Shown piece by piece: positions 50,884 to 59,426 of a stretch of 64,000 nt of DNA (its first letter is position 1; each line of letters begins with the position of its first letter). A program made the position numbers and the translations under genes. Below the pieces are notes generated by a model, which was not told the DNA's origin, searched no databases, and worked only from the letters and a program-made list of their open reading frames with translations. Origin of the DNA: Citrobacter sp. 18056 (lineage in GTDB: Bacteria > Pseudomonadota > Gammaproteobacteria > Enterobacterales > Enterobacteriaceae); assembly GCA_902706235.1 (NCBI GenBank), contig CACSJR010000002.1, positions 124,001 to 188,000 on the forward strand, given 5' to 3'.

Positions 50884-50893
50884 AACTGCTCTC

Positions 50894-52072
50894 CTAGCGC
50901 TGCGCGGAGGCTACGGCGCTGCTGTTGTCATGCAGAATTTTGGCGACCAGTTTGTCGGCGGCTGCCATCGGCGTGTTGTACACGTCGGTGGTAAAGCGCG
51001 GCTCGCTAACGGTTTTTTGCGGCAGAAGATGGCCGTCGAGGTCACGAATATCGACCTGCACGTTCATCGACAGACCAATACGCAATGGATGCTTTTGCAT
51101 GTCATGTTCGTCGAGCGCAATGCGCACCGGCAGACGCTGCACAATCTTGATCCAGTTCCCGCTGGCGTTCTGCGCAGGCAGCAGCGAGAACGCGCTCCCG
51201 GTGCCGATCCCCAGGCTTTCGATGGTGCCGTGATACTGTACGTCATCACCGTACAGGTCCGCATTCAGCGTCACTTTCTGCCCCAGGCGCATGTCCTGCA
51301 TCTGGCTCTCTTTAAAGTTGGCATCGACCCACACTTCCTTCAGCGGCACGATCGACAACAGCGTGGTACCGGATGTCACCCGCATCCCAAGCTGTACAGC
51401 ACGCTTCGCGACAAAGCCGCTGACTGGCGCAACGATGGTGCTACGGGCGTTATCCAGATAGCGCTGACGCAGGGTAGCTACGGCAGTTTTAATTTCCGGA
51501 TGGCTGTCGATAACGGTGTCATCGACCATCGCCTGATTGGTTTTCAACGCCTGCTCTACAGCGGTTAAATCGCTCTGCGCACTGGTGACCGCATCACGAT
51601 AATGGGAAAGGTCTTCCGCTGAGACCGCGCCGCTGGCGAAAATTTTCTGTCGGCGGTTGTAGTCATTTTGCGCCGTTTGCAGCGCGACTTTTTTGGCCGC
51701 TACCTGCGCGCGATAATTATCGGCAGTGCTGTATAAACCGCGAACCTGACGCACGGTGCTGGCGAGATCGGCTTCGGCCTGCTGCAACGCAATTTCGGTA
51801 TCGCTCGGGTCAAGCAGGACCAACGGCTGGCCTTTCTGCACGAAATCGCCTTCATCGACCGTTACCTGTGTTACCGTCCCGGCAATCTGCGGGGTCAGCG
51901 TGACCTGGTTGCCGTTGACATAGGCGTCATCGGTTGATTCATAAAAACGGGCATACAGCAGATACCACGCCAGGCTGCCTGCGGCGGCGAGGATGAGGAT
52001 CAGCAATAAAATGGCGAAATTACGTTTGCGTTTGCTGGGACGTTGAGTCGTGTCCGGAGCGGTGTTTTCCAT
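50894..52072 (-). CDS. EmrA-type membrane fusion protein
   Basis: The 392-residue adaptor has one N-terminal membrane helix (about residues 18-40), the HlyD lipoyl half STDDAYVNGNQVTLTPQIAG, a coiled-coil hairpin (about 85-205) and the EmrA-conserved GTGSAFSLLPAQNASGNWIK block. It would link the EmrB-like pump to TolC across the periplasm. It lies 25 bp after the marR-type gene. Confidence 0.9.
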   Translation of the reverse strand: MENTAPDTTQRPSKRKRNFAILLLILILAAAGSLAWYLLYARFYESTDDAYVNGNQVTLTPQIAGTVTQVTVDEGDFVQKGQPLVLLDPSDTEIALQQAEADLASTVRQVRGLYSTADNYRAQVAAKKVALQTAQNDYNRRQKIFASGAVSAEDLSHYRDAVTSAQSDLTAVEQALKTNQAMVDDTVIDSHPEIKTAVATLRQRYLDNARSTIVAPVSGFVAKRAVQLGMRVTSGTTLLSIVPLKEVWVDANFKESQMQDMRLGQKVTLNADLYGDDVQYHGTIESLGIGTGSAFSLLPAQNASGNWIKIVQRLPVRIALDEHDMQKHPLRIGLSMNVQVDIRDLDGHLLPQKTVSEPRFTTDVYNTPMAAADKLVAKILHDNSSAVASAQR

Positions 52073-52097
52073 AGTGATAATGGCCTTTGGCTTGTGC

Positions 52098-52553
52098 TTA
52101 GCGATGGGGAGCCGTGAATTCGTCCGGCAGCATTTTGATAAGAATGTCTTTCAGCTGTTGGGATTCATCGGGGGTCAGACGGGCCGTTAAATCAGCCAAG
52201 ATGGTATTAAGTGCTTCATTCTGAAAGGTTTCGCAGAGGTGTTGGCCTTTCTCCGTCAGGGCCAGGATCACCTGGCGTTTGTCTTGCGGATTAGGATGGC
52301 GTTCAATCAGGTCATGCTTGACCATCCTTTCCACCATGCGGCTCATCGCGCCGGTATCCATCTGCAAGCTTTTGCAGATTTCCGCCGGGCGGGAGTTCCC
52401 TTTGAAGATATTAATCAGCACCTTAAATTGTGGCGCGGTAACCCCGGCACCGGAAAAATAGTGACTGATAAGCTGGTCTTTGAATTGGCTTGCCAGATGA
52501 AAAAGCAAACCCAGATGCAGGTTTTTGTCGGTGCTCGCCGTTGCGGATGTCAT
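52098..52553 (-). CDS. MarR-family regulator of the efflux operon
   Basis: The 151-residue winged-helix protein starts MTSATASTDKNLHLGLLFHL; a longer frame would add 19 residues and run into the operator, so it is rejected. The recognition region is KSLQMDTGAMSRMVERMVKH and the wing NPQDKRQVILALTEKG is typical MarR. It probably represses its own operon through the palindrome directly upstream and is released by a drug or phenolic ligand. First gene of marR-emrA-emrB. Confidence 0.88.
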   Translation of the reverse strand: MTSATASTDKNLHLGLLFHLASQFKDQLISHYFSGAGVTAPQFKVLINIFKGNSRPAEICKSLQMDTGAMSRMVERMVKHDLIERHPNPQDKRQVILALTEKGQHLCETFQNEALNTILADLTARLTPDESQQLKDILIKMLPDEFTAPHR

Positions 52554-52561
52554 GATAGCTG

Positions 52562-52596
52562 CCTGGTCAGTAATTAAATTAATGATTACTGCCAGG
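52562..52596. promoter_or_regulatory. Palindromic operator for the MarR-type regulator
   Basis: CCTGGTCAGTAATTAA and TTAATGATTACTGCCAGG are imperfect inverted repeats (one-base offset) 8 bp before the regulator start. A possible reverse-strand promoter (TTGACC at 52600-52595, 17 bp, TTAATT) overlaps it. This is a usual autorepressor layout; binding is inferred. Confidence 0.65.
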
Positions 52597-52808
52597 TCAA
52601 CTATTGTCAATAAACGTCAGTGTAAAGCACACGGATTGACAAACACCGCTCCGCTCCGTTTTGCGCGCGCGGCTGTAAAACTTCCTGTCGTTTGCATCAC
52701 CCATAAACTTTACTGCGTAGCATATTCCCGAATGACAATTCTCCCCCTGCTCAGATACCTGACGTGCGATATCGTGATGTCTATTACTGATGTTGTGTGT
52801 ATGGTGTG

Positions 52809-52814
52809 TATAAT
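52809..52814 (+). promoter_or_regulatory. -10 box of hicAB
   Basis: TATAAT sits 17 bp before the hicA GTG, after a GTGTGT-rich stretch; a -35 is not clear. HicB probably binds here for autorepression. The rest of the 278-bp gap back to the marR gene shows no gene. Confidence 0.55.
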
Positions 52815-52831
52815 TATCGAGGGAAGATAAT

Positions 52832-53017
52832 GTGACCAGTGCGGAAGTGATAGGCATTCTGAAAAAGAACGGCTGGATTGAGAAGCGCACCAGGGGAAGT
52901 CATCATCAATTCTGTCATCCCGAGCGGCCTGGGCTGGTCACGGTTCCCCATCCGAAAAAAGACATCAAGCCTGGGACGCTGATGCAAATTTGGCGTCAGG
53001 CAGGGCTCAAACACTAA
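52832..53017 (+). CDS. hicA: HicA-type mRNA interferase toxin
   Basis: The 61-residue dsRBD-fold toxin cleaves mRNA when free. RGSHHQFCHPERPGLVTVPH carries the catalytic His, and HPKKDIKPGTLMQIWRQAG matches the family C-terminus. It starts with GTG; an ATG that overlaps by one base (52830) runs straight into TGA, so the GTG start is secure. The ribosome binding site is GAGGGAAG. It lies 15 bp before the antitoxin gene. Confidence 0.92.
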   Translation: MTSAEVIGILKKNGWIEKRTRGSHHQFCHPERPGLVTVPHPKKDIKPGTLMQIWRQAGLKH

Positions 53018-53032
53018 ATTTCAGGAGCGACC

Positions 53033-53440
53033 ATGTTTTATCCGGCTTATATCCATTCTGACGCCGACGGAAGCGCCAGTGGCTTTTTCCCTGATGTTCC
53101 CGGTTGTTATTTTGCGGGGGATTCTCTCGACGCGGCGTTCCAGGATGCCCGAAGCGCACTGACGGCCCATTTTGAAACTCTGTGTGAGATGCAGGACGTC
53201 ATCCCGAATCCTGACGCGGTTGAACATCACCTTGAGCAGCGGTCGGAGGATTTCAGCGGCGGGCAGTGGCTGCTGGTGGATATCAATATGAATCAATTTG
53301 ACGGACGGGCAGAGCGGATCAACATCACCCTGCCACGGCGTCTACTCGCAAAAATTGATGGCTTTGTTCTCGAACATCCGCGATTCAGCAACCGTAGCGC
53401 ATTTCTTGCCGAAGCCGCACGGCGGGTGCTGCAGGGGTGA
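53033..53440 (+). CDS. hicB: HicB-type antitoxin
   Basis: The 135-residue antitoxin has an N-terminal partial RNase H-like domain (MFYPAYIHSDADGSASGFFP, with DVPGCYFAGDSL following) that masks HicA, and a C-terminal ribbon-helix-helix (INITLPRRLLAKIDGFVLEH) for operator binding. Together with hicA it forms a type II toxin-antitoxin module. It ends 50 bp from the convergent arabinofuranosidase gene, with a REP element in between. Confidence 0.93.
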   Translation: MFYPAYIHSDADGSASGFFPDVPGCYFAGDSLDAAFQDARSALTAHFETLCEMQDVIPNPDAVEHHLEQRSEDFSGGQWLLVDINMNQFDGRAERINITLPRRLLAKIDGFVLEHPRFSNRSAFLAEAARRVLQG

Positions 53441-53451
53441 ACATGAGGTTT

Positions 53452-53481
53452 TGTAGGCCCGGCAAGCCTGCGCCGCCGGGC
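53452..53481. repeat. REP-like palindrome between hicB and the GH127 gene
   Basis: TGTAGGCCCGGCAAGC... GCCGCCGGGC is the classic REP shape, with arms GCCCGGC (53457-53463) and GCCGGGC (53475-53481). It sits between two convergent stop codons, a usual REP position. Confidence 0.8.
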
Positions 53482-53490
53482 ATGTCGCAA

Positions 53491-55446
53491 TCACCCCTCA
53501 TTCACCCAGATCCGCATTTCACCTTCGCCGCGGTTGGCCCAGCAGAACCACGGGATAAAGGTCAGCGTCTGGGTCTGGCGGGTGGCAGGCGAGCGGTCGT
53601 AATGCCACAGGGATTGCTGCTCCGGTTTTGCTGAAGTCTGTTTTACACCTTCGGCCTGAATTAGCACCTTGTGGGCGAACAGGCCTTTGCCTTCAAACGC
53701 ATTGAACGTCGCGTTTTCCGGCAGCCACAGGTTATGCAGTTCCTCACCGTTGTCTGCTTGTTCGAGGCAGTACACCAACGGGCCGCGCTGAATCGCAACT
53801 TTTCCGGCCACGTGGCGCACCAGCGGGTTGCCATAAACGCGGCGAACCGGCATCGGGAATGTGAGCGTCAGCGTGTCACCCTCCAGCCAGCGGCGGTTGA
53901 TGTGCAGATAGCCTTTGCGGGCTTCACTCGTCACCGGCACGCCGTTGAGTGATACCTGCGGCGCGTCGCACCAGTCCGGTAAACGCAGCGCCAGCGTGTG
54001 CTGCACCGGCTGGGCTGAGTCGATGGCGATGGTGACTTTTTCCTGCCACGGGAATTCCCCGCTGATGCGCAGACGCAGCGTTTCATCGCCTACCGTGACT
54101 TCGGCGCTGTTACCGACGTACAGGTTGATGTACAGCGCGTCCTCACGCGGCGTGTAGATGTAATGCCCGATCGAGGTCAGCACGCGGGCGATATTCGGAG
54201 GGCAGCAGGCGCAGCCGAACCAACGTTGGCGGACAGGCTTTACATGATCGTAGATGTGATTGAAATTCAGCGACTTCGGATGCACTTCCAGCGGGTTAAC
54301 GTAGAAGAAGTGCTTACCATCCAGGGCCATGCCGCCGAGCACGGTGTTATACAACGCGCGTTCCATCACGTCGGCATACTGACTGTCGGCTTCCATCTCC
54401 AGCATCCGCCGGGCGAACATCATCAGGCCAATCGAGGCGCAGCTTTCGGCGTACACAGTGTCGTTGGGCAGGTCGTAATCGCTACTGAACGCTTCGCCGC
54501 TGCTCTGGGAGCCAATCCCGCCGGTGATGTACAGCTGGCGCTGGGCCATGTTGTTCCACAGACGCAGGCAATCCTTGCGCTTCGCTTCGTCGTTGCTGAG
54601 CCGCGCCAGGTGCGCCACGCCAGTCATCAGGTATACAAAACGTACCGCGTGACCGATGGCCGTCGGCTGCTCTGCCAGCGGCTGATGCGCCTGGCTGTAG
54701 GCTTTGTCCTTTACCATCCACGCCGGACCATGGGTATTCCAGTACGAGGTTTTTCCGCGTTTTTCGTACTCAATATCGTAGTAATGCGGCTGCGTTCCCC
54801 GTTGTTCGACGAAGTAATTCACCAGATGCAGATAGCGCGGTTCCTGCGTGACGTCGAACAGTCGCATCAGCGCCAGTTCAATTTCCGGATGCCCCGGATA
54901 ACCATGCAGCTGGTTTTCACCGGGGCCAAAAACGTGGTCGATGTGGTCGGCGAGTTTGCACACGACGTCCAACAGACGACGCTTGCCGGTGGCCTGGAAG
55001 AAGGCCACGCCGGCTTCAATCATATGTCCGGCACAGTACAGCTCGTGGCATTCCGCGAGGTTAGTCCAGCGCTCCTGCGGGGCTTTAACGGTGAAATACG
55101 TGTTCAGATAGCCGTCGTCGCACTGGGCCGCCGCAACCAGCTCAATCACCTCGTCGGCGGTCTTTTCCAGCTCGCTGTCCGGCTTCTGGCACAGCGACCA
55201 GGCCACCGCTTCCAGCCATTTTGCGACGTCGCTGTCCTGAAACACCATGCCGTAAAACTCACCTTGTGAGCGTCCGGCGGCGATACGGAAATTCTCAATA
55301 GCGTGGCTCGGATCGGCTTCTGCAATCCTGTCGTTCAGCGCGTCCCACTGATAGGGAATAACCACGTCACGCACCAGTTGCTGGTACTGACCGAGAAACG
55401 GATCGCTGACTTTGAGCTTATGCAGGTCGACTTCCATCACAGACAT
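53491..55446 (-). CDS. Beta-L-arabinofuranosidase, GH127 family
   Basis: The 651-residue cytoplasmic protein (no signal peptide) matches the GH127 family typified by Bifidobacterium HypBA1. The catalytic and zinc residues are all in place: Glu318 (SSGEAF), Glu334 and Cys336 (YAESCAS), and the double cysteine Cys414-Cys415 (CACCPPN), one of which is the nucleophile. It would split beta-L-arabinofuranosides from plant hydroxyproline-rich glycans into arabinose. The start at 55446 follows AAGGAGAACGTT. It lies 10 bp after its transporter gene. Confidence 0.9.
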   Translation of the reverse strand: MSVMEVDLHKLKVSDPFLGQYQQLVRDVVIPYQWDALNDRIAEADPSHAIENFRIAAGRSQGEFYGMVFQDSDVAKWLEAVAWSLCQKPDSELEKTADEVIELVAAAQCDDGYLNTYFTVKAPQERWTNLAECHELYCAGHMIEAGVAFFQATGKRRLLDVVCKLADHIDHVFGPGENQLHGYPGHPEIELALMRLFDVTQEPRYLHLVNYFVEQRGTQPHYYDIEYEKRGKTSYWNTHGPAWMVKDKAYSQAHQPLAEQPTAIGHAVRFVYLMTGVAHLARLSNDEAKRKDCLRLWNNMAQRQLYITGGIGSQSSGEAFSSDYDLPNDTVYAESCASIGLMMFARRMLEMEADSQYADVMERALYNTVLGGMALDGKHFFYVNPLEVHPKSLNFNHIYDHVKPVRQRWFGCACCPPNIARVLTSIGHYIYTPREDALYINLYVGNSAEVTVGDETLRLRISGEFPWQEKVTIAIDSAQPVQHTLALRLPDWCDAPQVSLNGVPVTSEARKGYLHINRRWLEGDTLTLTFPMPVRRVYGNPLVRHVAGKVAIQRGPLVYCLEQADNGEELHNLWLPENATFNAFEGKGLFAHKVLIQAEGVKQTSAKPEQQSLWHYDRSPATRQTQTLTFIPWFCWANRGEGEMRIWVNEG

Positions 55447-55456
55447 AACGTTCTCC

Positions 55457-56857
55457 TTAAGACTGAACATGGCGCACACGCAGGTCGGTGGCGATGCGCG
55501 ACATCATAGGGTTGTTGAGTTTGCAGGTGCGCAGGGTGAAGGCCAGCAGCAAGTGGAACACCGCAGGTAACAGTGTTTCCATCGCGGTCATGCCGTGCAG
55601 CGAGGCCGCGGTCTGGTTCCCGGTGCCGGGTTGATAGGCGACGAAGATGAATACCAGACTGACGATCCCGGCGCTGGACGCCCAGGCGAGCTTGATGCAG
55701 AAAAGGTTAAAGGCGAAGTTCATGCCGGATGAACGCACACCGGTTTTCCACTCGCCGTAGTCGTCGGCGAAGGCCATTAGCCCGAAGTGCAGCGGCAGCG
55801 TGAAGCCGAGAATGATGCCGTTGCCGAGAATAACGACCAGCCACAGCGTCTGCCACGCCGGGCCGACGGGCAGGAACCACATCGCTACCGCTAACACGGC
55901 TAAAACCAGGTTGGTGTAATAGTAAAGTTTTACCGTATCGACGCGTTTTGTCAGCGGATTGACGACGATCGAACCGAGTATTGATGCAAATGTCACCATC
56001 GTGAAGAACAGTGAGGTGTACGCCGTACTGCCCTGTAAAACGTAGGTGATGAAGTACATGTAGCCGCCGCCGCGGATGTTGAACACGTTGATCAGCAGGA
56101 AGGACATCACCAGCATCAGCAGCAACTGGTCATTTTTACGCAGTCCGGCAATGTGCTGGCGGAGGGTAAACTGGCCCATGGTGTCCAGCGGTACGCGCTC
56201 GCGCACCCAGAAGAAGCAGCACAGGAACATCACCACCGCCACCGCACACAGAATGCTGACGCCCATCTGCCAGCCGTGCGCGACGTTGCCTTTTCCGAGC
56301 GCAGACACCAGCCACGGCAGCCCTACGGAGACTAAAAAGCCCGCCACGCCGCACAGCACAAAGCGCCAGGACTGACAGGCCAGCACTTCGGAATGGCGCG
56401 TGGTCATGGTGTTGATCAGCGCGCAGTACGGCACGTTGATGGCGGTATAGCTCACGGAAAGCAGCAGATAGGTGCCGAATGCCCAGAGAATTTTCATGTT
56501 CATGCTGACGTCTGGCACGGTGAACGTCAGCACGCCGATGAGGCCAATCGGCACCGCAATCCACAGCTGCCATGGGCGAAAGCGTCCCCAGCGGCTTTGG
56601 GTACGGTCGGCGATGACGCCCATTATCGGGTCCGAAATGGCGTCAAAGACGCGCAGGGCGATGAATAATGTGCCGACCAGCGCCGGAGTCAGGCCGAAAA
56701 CGTCGGTATAGAAAAAGGTCAAAAAGTTCATGATCAGGCAGGTGATGACGGTGCCACCGGCATCGCCCAGCCCGTAACCGATTTTTTCTCGGGTCGACAG
56801 CGCCTCGTTGGCGGTGTGTTGCGCGAGTTCGGTTTGTGTAATCGGAGCAGAAGTCAT
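55457..56857 (-). CDS. GPH-family sugar:cation symporter
   Basis: The 466-residue protein has 12 predicted membrane helices and the GPH/MelB-XynB signatures [33 protein letters not shown] and [11 protein letters not shown]. It imports glycosides with protons or sodium. The start at 56857 ([13 protein letters not shown]) follows GAGGAG. Being first in the operon with the GH127 gene, it probably imports short arabinofuranosides. Specificity is inferred only from context. Confidence 0.87.
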   Translation of the reverse strand: MTSAPITQTELAQHTANEALSTREKIGYGLGDAGGTVITCLIMNFLTFFYTDVFGLTPALVGTLFIALRVFDAISDPIMGVIADRTQSRWGRFRPWQLWIAVPIGLIGVLTFTVPDVSMNMKILWAFGTYLLLSVSYTAINVPYCALINTMTTRHSEVLACQSWRFVLCGVAGFLVSVGLPWLVSALGKGNVAHGWQMGVSILCAVAVVMFLCCFFWVRERVPLDTMGQFTLRQHIAGLRKNDQLLLMLVMSFLLINVFNIRGGGYMYFITYVLQGSTAYTSLFFTMVTFASILGSIVVNPLTKRVDTVKLYYYTNLVLAVLAVAMWFLPVGPAWQTLWLVVILGNGIILGFTLPLHFGLMAFADDYGEWKTGVRSSGMNFAFNLFCIKLAWASSAGIVSLVFIFVAYQPGTGNQTAASLHGMTAMETLLPAVFHLLLAFTLRTCKLNNPMMSRIATDLRVRHVQS

Positions 56858-57074
56858 TGAAAACTCCTCACGTAGGTCAGGGTGCGTGACCCGCTTTTGG
56901 GCGGGCTTATTGTGTGTTTCGCAAGGTACCTGATCCATTCTGCCTGGAATCGCGCGCCCAACAAGGGAAGGGAAAAGTAGAAAAAGATGACGATTCCGAC
57001 CTGATGCGTAAAGTGTGATCGTGATCCGGTGCGCTGGCTGTTTTTAATTAATAATCAAAGATAAGAGGCAATTT

Positions 57075-57102
57075 ATTCACGCTAAAAAGCGAGAAAGTGA
57101 AT
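57075..57102. promoter_or_regulatory. Inverted repeat in the AraC leader
   Basis: ATTCAC at 57075-57080 and GTGAAT at 57097-57102, 4 bp before the AraC-family gene. It could be an operator half-site pair or an mRNA hairpin. Weak evidence. Confidence 0.3.
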
Positions 57103-57106
57103 ATCC

Positions 57107-57928
57107 ATGATTGAATTATCCATAGCGTTTCCGATTCGGGTGCAGAACGGAGGGTTGTTCATTTCACGCGGCGTGGGCAGCCATCCGGCGCGCAAACTGA
57201 ATTCCTGGGAACTGGTATTTGTCGAGCGCGGCGAGTTCAGGATCCGTGAAGATGGGTGCCTGTTTAGCGTTCAGGCGGGCGAAAGCCTGTTGCTGCGTCC
57301 GGGATGTCAGCACGTAGGTGAAGGGAAGTTTCCGGCGGACCTTAAATTCTACTGGCTGCATTTTGACTGGCTCGACGTCACGCTGAATTCCGCGTTACGC
57401 CAGACGCTGCTGACTATTCCGCAGCATACGGGCGTAGGTTCCCCGTCTTACATCATCTCGCTGTTCCGCCAGTTCCTGAACGAGCAGGAAAATGTGCACC
57501 GCAGCATTGCGCTGGAGTGCATTTTGTTGCTGATCCTCCAACAGCTTTCAGCGGCGGGATCGCAGGAAAGCGCGAGCGAAAGCCCTGGCGTAGCGCTGGC
57601 CTACCGTGCGCAGCAGACGTTGCGCACGCAGTATCACTTGCCACTTTCTACCTCGCAGCTGGCGAAAGAGCTGCACTGCAGCGCGGATTATCTCGGGCGC
57701 GTTTACCGACGCACGTTCGGTTTAACGCTGACCGAAGCGCTCCATCGCCAGCGGGTGATGGCGGCGGAAAAACTGCTGATCAGCGACTCCCTGTCGTTGA
57801 AGGAAGTGGCCAGCCGCTGTGGGTTTAGCGATACCGGTTATTTCAGGCAGATATTCCGCAAGCACACCGGGCTGACTCCGGCGGCGTGGAAGCGGCGTTA
57901 TTGCAAAGAACATATCAATTCTGGTTGA
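57107..57928 (+). CDS. AraC-family regulator
   Basis: The 273-residue regulator has an N-terminal cupin domain (LVFVERGEFRIREDGCLFSV, then GESLLLRPGCQHVGEG) and a C-terminal double HTH (STSQLAKELHCSADYLGRVY, then SLKEVASRCGFSDTGYFRQI). It is divergent from the transporter-GH127 operon, with 249 bp between starts, and most likely activates it when an arabinoside is present. A CRP half-site, TGTGATCGTGATC, lies near 57016. Confidence 0.88.
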   Translation: MIELSIAFPIRVQNGGLFISRGVGSHPARKLNSWELVFVERGEFRIREDGCLFSVQAGESLLLRPGCQHVGEGKFPADLKFYWLHFDWLDVTLNSALRQTLLTIPQHTGVGSPSYIISLFRQFLNEQENVHRSIALECILLLILQQLSAAGSQESASESPGVALAYRAQQTLRTQYHLPLSTSQLAKELHCSADYLGRVYRRTFGLTLTEALHRQRVMAAEKLLISDSLSLKEVASRCGFSDTGYFRQIFRKHTGLTPAAWKRRYCKEHINSG

Positions 57929-57983
57929 GTTTCATCAAGGCACTGTGCAATGCAGGGCAGACGTACTTTATCAACGGGAAGCG

Positions 57984-58007
57984 TTGGCCCCGATTTTTCA
58001 GGGCCAA
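57984..58007. terminator. Terminator between the araC-type gene and avtA
   Basis: TTGGCCC/GGGCCAA stem with a 10-nt loop, followed by TATTATTT to the right, in the 85-bp gap between two convergent genes. Confidence 0.6.
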
Positions 58008-58013
58008 TATTAT

Positions 58014-59270
58014 TTAACAGCCGCTGTCCTGCCAGGCTTTTTCTATTTCCTCGGCAAGTATTTTGACCCCCGCTTCGATTTTCTCCGGGTCCGGCACGTA
58101 GTTCATGCGCATACACTGGTGCGTGTGCGGCCACGGTTTATCGAGCCCCGGGAAGAAGAAGTCGCCAGGCACCATCAGTACGCCGCGCTTTTTCAGGCGC
58201 TGGTACAAAATTTCAGTGGTGATGGGCAGGTCTTTAAACCACAGCCACAGGAAAATAGCGCCTTCTGGTTTGTGGATCAGGCAGCGTTCTTCCGGCAAAT
58301 AACGACGAATAGTGGCAATCGTTTCGTGAACGCGCTGGTAATAGAACGGTTTGATGACCGTTTCTGACAGGCGCAGCAGGTCTTTTCGCTGGATCATTTC
58401 GCACATCATCGCCGGGCCAATACCGCCAGGGGAGAGGCTGATGATGCCATTCATATTGCTAATTGCGCTGATGATTTTTTCATTGGCGATAATGATGCCG
58501 CAGCGGCTGCCCGGCAGGCCGAGCTTCGACAGGCTCATGCACAGCACGATGTTCGGGTTCCACAGCGGACGCGCTTCGCTAAAGATAATGCCCGGGAACG
58601 GCACGCCGTAAGCGTTATCAATGACCAGCGGAATACCATGCTGATTGGCCAACGCATCGAGTTTCAACAACTCTTCATCAGTGATGACGTTGCCCGTCGG
58701 GTTGGTCGGGCGGGAAACGCAGATCATCCCGGTTTCGTCGGTGACGCGCAGATGCTCGAAGTCGACGTGATACTTGAACTGGCCTTCTGGCAGCAGCTCA
58801 ATATTCGGACGCGCGGAGACAAACAGGTCTTCTTCAAGACCTGAATCAGCATAACCGATGTATTCCGGCGTCAGCGGGAACAGGACTTTGCGGGTGGTTC
58901 CATCGGCACGACGACCAGCGAAGAGGTTAAACAAGTAGAAAAACGCGCTCTGGCTGCCATTTGTCAGTGCAATATTCTGTGGTCCGATATCCCAGCCGAG
59001 CTCTTCACGCAGCATGGTCGACAGGGCGGCCAGCAGTTCGGTTTTGCCCTGTGGGCCGTCATAATTACACAGCGCTTCAGTCGCTTTGCCGCTTTCCAGC
59101 ATGTCTGCCAGCAGATTCTGGAAGTAGTCGTTCATCTCCGGAATTTGTGCCGGGTTGCCGCCGCCGAGCATGATGGCGCCTGGCGTGCGCAGGCCATCGT
59201 TAAGATCTTCCATCAGGCGGGTGATACCGGAATGACGGGTGAATTTGTCGCCGAAAAGTGAAAAAGTCAT
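58014..59270 (-). CDS. avtA: Valine-pyruvate aminotransferase
   Basis: The 418-residue fold-I PLP aminotransferase exchanges valine or alanine with pyruvate or 2-oxoisovalerate. The PLP lysine lies in CMSLSKLGLPGSRCG; the cofactor Asn and Asp are in SRPTNPTGNV and VIDNAYGVPF. The N-terminus MTFSLFGDKFTRHSG is conserved. In E. coli it is repressed by alanine and leucine. It is monocistronic. Confidence 0.97.
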   Translation of the reverse strand: MTFSLFGDKFTRHSGITRLMEDLNDGLRTPGAIMLGGGNPAQIPEMNDYFQNLLADMLESGKATEALCNYDGPQGKTELLAALSTMLREELGWDIGPQNIALTNGSQSAFFYLFNLFAGRRADGTTRKVLFPLTPEYIGYADSGLEEDLFVSARPNIELLPEGQFKYHVDFEHLRVTDETGMICVSRPTNPTGNVITDEELLKLDALANQHGIPLVIDNAYGVPFPGIIFSEARPLWNPNIVLCMSLSKLGLPGSRCGIIIANEKIISAISNMNGIISLSPGGIGPAMMCEMIQRKDLLRLSETVIKPFYYQRVHETIATIRRYLPEERCLIHKPEGAIFLWLWFKDLPITTEILYQRLKKRGVLMVPGDFFFPGLDKPWPHTHQCMRMNYVPDPEKIEAGVKILAEEIEKAWQDSGC

Positions 59271-59426
59271 ATACAGGTGTTCTGTCGGTCTTCTGGGTAG
59301 GGGCTAACCATAACCTCTGCGCCAGCGAGGTGCAAACCGGTGAAGACTTTCTTGTTTGGTGATTTGTTCTGTGTTTAATTCCCGTTACGGATTAAAACAC
59401 TGCATGGTGCGCAGAGAGTTAGCCTG

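Noticed and set aside
54163..55269. Forward-strand open frame opposite the GH127 gene (368 residues)
   Set aside because: Antisense shadow of a gene with intact catalytic motifs; no ribosome binding site or family similarity.
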